Shown here piece after piece: positions 6,541-11,396 of a stretch of 11,396 nt of DNA. Where the stretch lies: the NCBI GenBank assembly GCA_027310505.1, contig DAIDAS010000110.1, forward strand, positions 1-11,396. The letters are read 5' to 3'. Source of the DNA: a bacterium (GTDB taxonomy: Bacteria > Pseudomonadota > Gammaproteobacteria > Burkholderiales > Methylophilaceae). A program made the position numbers and the translations under genes. Under the pieces are notes generated by a model. The model was not told the DNA's origin. It worked only from the letters and a program-made list of their open reading frames with translations, and did no database searches. The stretch's first letter is position 1. Each line of letters opens with the position of its first letter.

Positions 6541-7245
6541 TCAATGATGAGCGTTTACGGGTCTTCGCCACATAAGGTGTTCGTAGACCCCTGACCAGTA
6601 TAGGCCAAATGTCAGTGCGAACAGCAGTTCTTCCAGCGGGATGCCAAACAACAGGATTCCGCTGAGCGCAGGCAGGTTCCACACGCGCTCGACATAACCC
6701 GGGGCAGTCGCTATCAGCGCGATGAAGAATACGAAGTAATAGACAAGGAACAGCAGCCCCCCAATCCAGGTTTTAGTTTTCAAATCAGGGCGGCATAAGA
6801 TGGTGGCTACGGCCCCCACTGCCATCGCTGCAATGGATGGATAAATCGGGTTCCATGGTAGGAAATAAAGCACAAGAAACGTGATGACCGGCGAGATCAG
6901 GGCTTTGTAATGATGGCGGTGCAAGGGTTGCTGTTTTTCCACTTCGCCCACAACGATATCGTGGCGATGCGCGAGGATGGAATACAGCACCGAACCCACA
7001 CCGCCGATACCGAAGCAGAAAATCAGGCTTTCCAGGTCAAATCCAGTTCTTTGTGCCAGGTCGAATAGCGTTGGGGGGTTCCAGTACTTTGGCACGAACA
7101 AGGGCTCGGTCAGCCCGAAAGGCATGGTTGCCAGGCTGACATGCAGCATGATCTTGCGGTGTATCGGAAAAGCAATAAATAGCACAGACCAGGGAATCAG
7201 GAATAGAAACGCCCAGACTAACCACACGTAATGAAATTGGATCAT
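6541..7245 (-). CDS. Lycopene-cyclase-domain membrane protein
   Basis: This 234-residue polytopic membrane protein has about six to seven hydrophobic helices. It matches the CrtYc/CrtYd (CarR-type) lycopene cyclase domain in two places. The first half has LTEPLFVPKYWNPP (45-58). The C-terminal half has GIPLEELLFALTFGLYW (201-217) followed by YEHL, the PLEE signature of this family. Known members cyclise the ends of lycopene by acid-base chemistry without flavin. No other carotenoid gene (crtB, crtI, crtE) is in the window, so calling it a true lycopene cyclase is unsafe; family members in non-pigmented proteobacteria have no assigned role. The start overlaps the stop of the 57-residue gene by ATGA, with a GGTGAG site at 7252-7257. 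CFA synthase follows after 30 bases. Both families act on double bonds of lipids in the membrane, so a joint role in modifying a lipid is possible but unproven. Confidence 0.85.
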   Translation of the reverse strand: MIQFHYVWLVWAFLFLIPWSVLFIAFPIHRKIMLHVSLATMPFGLTEPLFVPKYWNPPTLFDLAQRTGFDLESLIFCFGIGGVGSVLYSILAHRHDIVVGEVEKQQPLHRHHYKALISPVITFLVLYFLPWNPIYPSIAAMAVGAVATILCRPDLKTKTWIGGLLFLVYYFVFFIALIATAPGYVERVWNLPALSGILLFGIPLEELLFALTFGLYWSGVYEHLMWRRPVNAHH

Positions 7246-7415
7246 TTCAAGCTCACCAGCGTTATAGCTTGCTGCCCGGTCAAGCGGTCAATGAACAGCC
7301 TATATACCATTCCACCCAAGCAGACCCCCTTAGGGAAAAGCATGTCAAGCATTGTGAAACCGGTGCTGAACAATGTTGCTGCATTGTCTGTTCTCCATGG
7401 ATTGAAGCTGTCCAT
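7242..7415 (-). CDS. Small 57-residue protein of unknown function
   Basis: The ATG at 7413-7415 is preceded by AGGGGGA (7422-7428) with a six-base spacer. The frame ends in a TGA that overlaps the ATG of the lycopene-cyclase-like gene. The ribosome site itself overlaps the stop codon of the HD-GYP gene, so the reading frame is knitted into the transcript at both ends, which is the main reason to believe in it. The protein is MDSFNPWRT at the start, then moderately hydrophobic (about 12-45, including TGFTMLDMLFPKG and GGMVYRLFIDRL) with one Cys near residue 31. There is no clear signal peptide or strong membrane helix; an amphipathic membrane-associated helix is possible. I do not recognise the family. 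A longer in-frame start at 7472 lies inside the HD-GYP gene and lacks a good ribosome site. It may assist the membrane protein encoded next to it. Confidence 0.65.
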   Translation of the reverse strand: MDSFNPWRTDNAATLFSTGFTMLDMLFPKGVCLGGMVYRLFIDRLTGQQAITLVSLK

Positions 7416-7421
7416 CAAGTA

Positions 7422-7428
7422 TCCCCCT
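7422..7428 (-). promoter_or_regulatory. Ribosome binding site of the 57-residue gene, overlapping the HD-GYP stop
   Basis: Reads AGGGGGA on the minus strand, six bases before the ATG at 7413-7415. Its first bases are shared with the TAG stop codon of the HD-GYP gene (7427-7429), so terminating ribosomes could reinitiate. It supports the small gene as real. Confidence 0.65.
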
Positions 7429-8209
7429 ATGGTTGGATTAACAAAATGTCTGTCGCGGAAGCGGTCCCGCACTTGAGCGAGACCATGTCCCGCATGACAG
7501 GCTCCGCCTCCAGGAACACCGCAACCGCTGCGGGATCGAACTGCGTCCCTGACATGCGTAGGATTTCTTCCTTTGCTGCGTCGAACGGCAGTCCTTTGCG
7601 GTATGGGCGGTCCGTGGTCATGGCGTCCAGCGTATCGATCACGGCGAACAGACGGGCACCCCAGGGAATGGCCTCACCGCTCAGGCCGTGCGGGTAGCCG
7701 GAGCCGTCAAAGCGCTCCTCGTGGCATAGCACGATGTCCGCCGCCTCCTGCATGCCGGGGAGCTGGGCAAGGATGCGGTAGCCTTTCTCCGCATGGGTGC
7801 GCATTTCCATCCATTCCTCCTCGGTCAACGGCCCCATCTTGAGCAAGATCGCGTCCGGGATGCCGATTTTGCCGACATCATGCAGCAGCGCACCCCAGTA
7901 AATCTGGCGCAAGCGATCCGGGGCGTTCGGAAGCGAACGCCGCGCCAGTTCCAGCGTATGGCAGGCCACCCGTTTGGAATGCAGGCCGGTTTCGTGCTCC
8001 CGTAAATCAAGGGCGGAGGCCAGTGCTTCCGCCAGTGCGGCTTCAGCCTTAAGCGCCTCCATCCGAACCGTACGTGATGCTTGAAACTGGAGATAACAGG
8101 ACTCGCAACAAAAGGTCTCCCCTGACCGGGAAAATGGCGGGGCTGTGATCTGCATTCCGCAAATCCGACAAGCCTTGCTGGTTGAATTGTGTTCACCCAT
8201 TTTCTTCAT
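7427..8209 (-). CDS. HD-GYP phosphodiesterase with N-terminal YHS-like cysteine finger
   Basis: This protein of about 260 residues should hydrolyse the second messenger c-di-GMP. Numbered from the ATG at 8209, the HD-GYP core has E73 and H77, the HD pair H110-D111 with K114 (HDVGKIGIP), H139, H163-E164-E165, GYP at 171-173 and D192. These are the usual metal and catalytic positions, except that the common HHE reads HEE here. The N-terminus (about 14-43) carries CRICGM (C14, C17), then FCCESC (C34, C35, C38) and F42, closely resembling the YHS/TRASH metal finger. A charged, Ala-rich helix (44-70) links the two parts, like a signalling helix. There is no membrane segment, so it is cytosolic. 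Start choice is uncertain: ATGs at 8212, 8209 and 8200 are all in frame; a GGAG gives a four-base spacer to 8209, so I use that. It lies 125 bases after the ABC1 kinase gene and 11 before the 57-residue gene. Sensing of metal or redox state by the finger is inference. Confidence 0.9.
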   Translation of the reverse strand: MKKMGEHNSTSKACRICGMQITAPPFSRSGETFCCESCYLQFQASRTVRMEALKAEAALAEALASALDLREHETGLHSKRVACHTLELARRSLPNAPDRLRQIYWGALLHDVGKIGIPDAILLKMGPLTEEEWMEMRTHAEKGYRILAQLPGMQEAADIVLCHEERFDGSGYPHGLSGEAIPWGARLFAVIDTLDAMTTDRPYRKGLPFDAAKEEILRMSGTQFDPAAVAVFLEAEPVMRDMVSLKCGTASATDILLIQP

Positions 8210-8212
8210 CAT

Positions 8213-8337
8213 TCTCCATTGTCACGAGGCTTTGCAACCGGTTTCCTTTCTCCAAACCAGGCACAGGGAATACTTTCCTGTCGTTTAATGGCCAGACATT
8301 TTTGCAAATCAGCTTCACTCGCTTTTTCCTCAAGCCA
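8213..8337 (-). other. Intergenic gap between the ABC1 kinase and HD-GYP genes
   Basis: This 125-base stretch is the longest non-coding gap in the window and the most likely place for an internal promoter of the downstream genes. I found no convincing -35/-10 pair, no operator-like palindrome and no intrinsic terminator (no GC stem followed by a T run on the minus strand). The last bases hold the weak GGAG site used by the HD-GYP gene. Confidence 0.4.
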
Positions 8338-9933
8338 TCACAACTTCCCGGAGCGGGAGATTCCCCGTGCGATGCGCCAGGTGAACCACAACGCAAGCGC
8401 ATAACCTGCAACGGCAAGCACTGGCATCTCTCCGAAACGTGGGCCGATCGAGTGCTGCATCAGCAGCGAGGAGGCGATATAAAGGCCCAGCGTCACCATC
8501 GCCAGAGCCAGGCGGTTGCTGCCGCGATCCAGATGCTGCTCCAGTTCTTCCATGCCGTGATGCTGCACACGCAACTCCAGTCCCTTGGCGCGTATCCGGT
8601 GAATCCAGGAACCGAGCTCGGCCGGCAGCTCCTGTGCCCCAGCCACGACCTCGAACCGCAGCCGGTTCAGTCCCGTTTTCGCCTTGGTGTCGGCGGTAAA
8701 ACTGAGCACGTTCTCGGCCTGGCCAAGCAGGCTCTGGAGCAGATTGAAGTCCGGGTCGAGATTGCGCACGGCGTTTTCCAACAGGTAGAGCATGCGCATC
8801 AGGACCAGCAGGCTATGCGGAATGCGAATGTTGCGCCCGCGGCCAAGGCGCGCCACACGTATGAACGCTTCGGCCAGTGACCAGTCCTTGAGAGGCAGGC
8901 CAGCATAATCCTGGATGACCTCCTGCATTCCCTGGCGGAACTCAGCGCGATCCAGCGTCCCGGCAAGCAGGCCGAGATCCATGGCCGCGTCCAGCATCCA
9001 TTCGCTGTCCTGATTAACGAAGGCAAGCAGGAACGCCGACAAGTTGCAACGCATGGACGGATCGAGCGCTCCCATGATGCCAAAATCATGAAAGCAGATG
9101 TGCCCGCTGTCCATAATGAACAGGTTGCCGGGATGCGGATCGCCATGAAACCATCCCATGGCGAACACCTGCTGTAGGTAGGCCTCGACCAGAGCCTGTG
9201 CGAGTCGGGGCCCATTTTCGCGCACTGCAGGATCGTCCACGCGTCTTCCACCGCTCAATTCCTGCACCAGCACCGACTCCGTATATAGTCTATCGATCAC
9301 TGCTGGAACATGCACAGTTGTCGAACCTTGGAACGCCTCGGCGAAGCGCAAGGCATTGCGCGCCTCCCGGCGGAAGTCCGTTTCCTTGCGTAGGTTGGCC
9401 CAAATTTCGTCTATGAGTGAGAGCGGCTCGTATCTTCTCAGCCCAGGAAACGGCGCAAGCAGCCCGCGCAACACGGTGTGCAACAGATGCATATCGCGGT
9501 CGATCTGCTCTTTGATGTGCGGTCTACGTATCTTCACTACCACCTTGCGCCCATCGTGTAGGCGGGCACGGTGCACTTGCGCAATGGATGCCGCCGCCAT
9601 CGGGTGTGCCTCAAATTCGGCGAACAGTTCAGGGACGGATTTTCCCAGTGCCAGTTCTACCTCCAGTCGGGCTGCCTTTTCCGGGAACGGCGCGACACGA
9701 TCCTGCAAGCGCTGCAGCGCCAGGATATACTCATCCGGTAGCAAGTCGCGATGCAGACTCAAGCCCTGGCCGAGCTTCACGAAAGTCGTACCCAACCGTT
9801 CGAGCGTCCTGCACATCCGCTGCGCCGACGTCTCCGATGAGCGCAACAAGTGAAGTCGCACCAGCAGCCACCAGAGCAGGTAGGTGCTGAGTGCTAGGCC
9901 GATCTGGAATAATCTACTCAAGCTGGGTATCAT
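8338..9933 (-). CDS. ABC1/UbiB-family atypical kinase or ATPase
   Basis: This 531-residue protein is of the ABC1 (AarF/UbiB/ADCK) family, protein-kinase-like enzymes linked in characterised members to ubiquinone biosynthesis and lipid homeostasis at the membrane. Family hallmarks are all present: the KxGQ motif (K53-L-G-Q56), the Ala-rich loop AAAS (113-116) that replaces the kinase Gly-rich loop, the ATP lysine K134, the ExD motif (E184, D186), HGDPHPGN with the catalytic-loop D265 (263-270), and DFG (283-285). A hydrophobic segment lies at about 11-25, and two more lie at the C-terminus (about 485-530), as in UbiB, so the protein should sit on the inner membrane. Length is close to E. coli UbiB (546), but the context differs: no ubiE or ubiJ is adjacent, so I give no gene symbol. 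It starts two bases after the ftsH stop, with an AGGA site inside the end of ftsH (9939-9942), so the two are translationally linked. Substrate unknown. Confidence 0.92.
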   Translation of the reverse strand: MIPSLSRLFQIGLALSTYLLWWLLVRLHLLRSSETSAQRMCRTLERLGTTFVKLGQGLSLHRDLLPDEYILALQRLQDRVAPFPEKAARLEVELALGKSVPELFAEFEAHPMAAASIAQVHRARLHDGRKVVVKIRRPHIKEQIDRDMHLLHTVLRGLLAPFPGLRRYEPLSLIDEIWANLRKETDFRREARNALRFAEAFQGSTTVHVPAVIDRLYTESVLVQELSGGRRVDDPAVRENGPRLAQALVEAYLQQVFAMGWFHGDPHPGNLFIMDSGHICFHDFGIMGALDPSMRCNLSAFLLAFVNQDSEWMLDAAMDLGLLAGTLDRAEFRQGMQEVIQDYAGLPLKDWSLAEAFIRVARLGRGRNIRIPHSLLVLMRMLYLLENAVRNLDPDFNLLQSLLGQAENVLSFTADTKAKTGLNRLRFEVVAGAQELPAELGSWIHRIRAKGLELRVQHHGMEELEQHLDRGSNRLALAMVTLGLYIASSLLMQHSIGPRFGEMPVLAVAGYALALWFTWRIARGISRSGKL

Positions 9934-9935
9934 CC

Positions 9936-11396
9936 CTATCCTGCCTCTGACCTTGTGGTGCTGGCCGCTGCTGGCGCGAATAGTTCGCGTAATGCCCCTT
10001 CGCCCAAAGTTTCGTGCACAAGCAGCTCTTGAGCACCACGTTCGAGCACGTCGCGCCGCTCCTTCAAAATCGATACGGCATGCTCGAACGCATTCTGCAC
10101 AATGTCGCGAACCGCGCAGTCGATTTCGCGCGCCGTCTCCTCGCTAAACTCGTGCAGGCTGGGAATCATGTCTGGCGTTTGGAGGAATACCGGCCGTTCG
10201 CTCTGGTAGGCGACATGTCCAAGCCTCTCATGCATGCCAAAACGCATGACCATGCTGCGTGCAATATCGGTCGCCTTGGCAAGGTCGTCGGCGGCGCCGG
10301 TAGACAGGTGTTCAAATATGAGGCGCTCCGCTGCTCGGCCACCGAGCAAAACCGCCATCTTGTTTTCGAGCTCTTCTTTCGTCATCAGGTAACGGTCCTC
10401 GGTTGGACGCTGGATGGTGTAGCCGAGTGCGCCTATGCCGCGGGGAATGATGGAGACTTTGTGCACCGGATCGACTCCTGGCAACGACAACGCCACAATC
10501 GCATGGCCCATTTCGTGACTGGCGACGATTTCGCGTTCCTTCGGGTTAAGCAGACGGTTCTTTTTTTCCAGTCCGGCGACGATGCGTTCCACCGCTGCGG
10601 TGAAATCGTCGGCCCCGACGGTTTCGGCGCCACGACGTGTAGCCAGCAGTGCCGCTTCATTCACCAGATTGGCGAGGTCGGCACCGGAAAAGCCGGGCGT
10701 AAGCGCGGCAATCTGCACCGGATCGACATCGGCAGCCAGATGCGCCTTCTTCAAATGGACTTTGAGGATATCCATGCGCCCTTTCTTGTCCGGGCGATCC
10801 ACCAATAACTGCCGATCGAATCGACCGGCACGCAGCAAAGCAGGATCAAGAATTTCCGGACGGTTGGTGGCGGCAAGCAGGATCAACCCGGTTCCCGGGT
10901 CGAAACCATCCATCTCGGAAAGCAGCTGGTTGAGCGTCTGTTCTTTTTCGTCCTGGCCTCCGAAGGGAAAGGCACCGCGTGCGCGTCCCAGCGCGTCAAG
11001 TTCGTCGATGAAAATAATTGCCGGCGCCTTGGCACGTGCCTGCTCGAACAGGTCACGCACGCGCGCTGCGCCCACTCCTACGAACATTTCAACGAACTCC
11101 GAGCCGCTGATCGAAAAGAAGGGCACACTGGCTTCACCGGCCACCGCGCGCGCCAGTAACGTCTTGCCGGTGCCGGGCGGACCGACCAGCAGGACACCCT
11201 TCGGCATACGCGCGCCGAGCCTGCCGTATGCCTTGGGATTCTTGAGGAACTCGATGATTTCCTTTAGCTCTTCTTTGGCCTCATCCACACCGGCGACGTC
11301 GTCAAAGGTGACGCCAGTTTGCTTTTCCATATAGACCTTGGCTTTGCTTTTGCCGATTTCGAGGAAACTGCCTGCCGAAGCCCCCATGCGCTTCAT
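9936..11396 (-). CDS. ftsH: ATP-dependent zinc metalloprotease FtsH (N-terminus beyond window)
   Basis: This is the cytosolic part of FtsH, the hexameric membrane-anchored AAA+ protease that extracts and degrades damaged membrane proteins and some soluble ones. Counting from the window edge, it has Walker A GPPGTGKT (72-79), the pore loop FVG (105-107), Walker B with D131-E132, the second region of homology with arginine fingers R189 and R192, and the zinc site HEMGH (H294, E295, H298) with D371 as third ligand. The common family motif is HEAGH; the Met is a minor variation that keeps all ligands. The visible 486 residues start in the linker before the AAA domain. The family is usually about 600-650 residues, so the two membrane helices and periplasmic domain lie outside the window, and the ATG at the very edge is not the true start. 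The following gene is an ABC1 kinase rather than folP/glmM, the usual partners of housekeeping ftsH in proteobacteria, so this is probably an accessory copy, of the kind found on stress-tolerance islands. Confidence 0.96.
   Translation of the reverse strand: MKRMGASAGSFLEIGKSKAKVYMEKQTGVTFDDVAGVDEAKEELKEIIEFLKNPKAYGRLGARMPKGVLLVGPPGTGKTLLARAVAGEASVPFFSISGSEFVEMFVGVGAARVRDLFEQARAKAPAIIFIDELDALGRARGAFPFGGQDEKEQTLNQLLSEMDGFDPGTGLILLAATNRPEILDPALLRAGRFDRQLLVDRPDKKGRMDILKVHLKKAHLAADVDPVQIAALTPGFSGADLANLVNEAALLATRRGAETVGADDFTAAVERIVAGLEKKNRLLNPKEREIVASHEMGHAIVALSLPGVDPVHKVSIIPRGIGALGYTIQRPTEDRYLMTKEELENKMAVLLGGRAAERLIFEHLSTGAADDLAKATDIARSMVMRFGMHERLGHVAYQSERPVFLQTPDMIPSLHEFSEETAREIDCAVRDIVQNAFEHAVSILKERRDVLERGAQELLVHETLGEGALRELFAPAAASTTRSEAG

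Noticed and set aside
7416..7472. Upstream extension of the 57-residue gene to 76 residues
   Set aside because: The added part lies inside the HD-GYP gene, is Arg/Asp-rich as expected from out-of-frame reading, and the ATG at 7413-7415 has the better ribosome site.
8263..8281. Inverted repeat in the gap before the HD-GYP gene
   Set aside because: The arms ACAGGGAA and TTTCCTGT pair fully only with a G-T wobble on the plus strand; on the transcribed strand there is an A-C mismatch and no T run, so it is neither a good terminator nor a clear operator.
1..11396. tRNA, rRNA, CRISPR array, insertion sequence, integrase or attachment repeat
   Set aside because: No cloverleaf-like sequence, regularly spaced repeat, transposase or recombinase motif was seen on either strand.

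Overview
The window is 11.4 kb of a Gram-negative bacterium, most likely a pseudomonad-phylum (beta- or gammaproteobacterial) species. This rests on good AGGAGG-type ribosome sites, a Sec signal peptide with a periplasmic product, and the protein families present; the genus cannot be read from the sequence. Every gene I can support lies on the minus strand, so the biological reading order runs from position 11396 down to 1. Most neighbours overlap by a few bases or are separated by 1 to 57 bases. The only gap over 100 bases is 8213-8337. I see no rRNA, tRNA, CRISPR array, insertion sequence, integrase or convincing intrinsic terminator, and no convincing promoter, so the window looks like the inside of one long operon or a chain of stacked operons.

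Layout in transcription order: (1) ftsH, missing its N-terminal membrane part beyond the window edge (11396-9936). (2) An ABC1/UbiB-type atypical kinase starting 2 bases later (9933-8338). (3) An HD-GYP c-di-GMP phosphodiesterase with an N-terminal YHS-like cysteine finger (8209-7427). (4) A 57-residue unknown protein (7415-7242). (5) A lycopene-cyclase-fold membrane protein overlapping it by ATGA (7245-6541). (6) A cyclopropane-fatty-acid-synthase family methyltransferase (6510-5182). (7) A TetA-like MFS exporter (5180-3873). (8) A small cytoplasmic YHS protein with an HMA-like tail, overlapping by ATGA (3876-3385). (9) A CopA-type Cu(I) P1B-ATPase with two N-terminal YHS domains (3329-1002). 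(10) A His-rich secreted protein (944-444). (11) A membrane-anchored protein with a degenerate YHS domain and a His/Cys tail (429-82). (12) A possible first few codons of another exported protein (35-1).

Taken together, the right half handles the membrane and its proteins (proteolysis, lipid or quinone-linked kinase, second messenger, lipid modification) and the left half handles soft metal, probably copper. Inference: this is an envelope-stress and metal-resistance locus. The FtsH appears to be an accessory copy, because the genes after it are not the usual folP/glmM. The recurring element is the YHS/TRASH treble-clef finger, seen five times in four proteins, including a degenerate one and one fused to a signalling enzyme. 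Whether these parts work as one system is untested.
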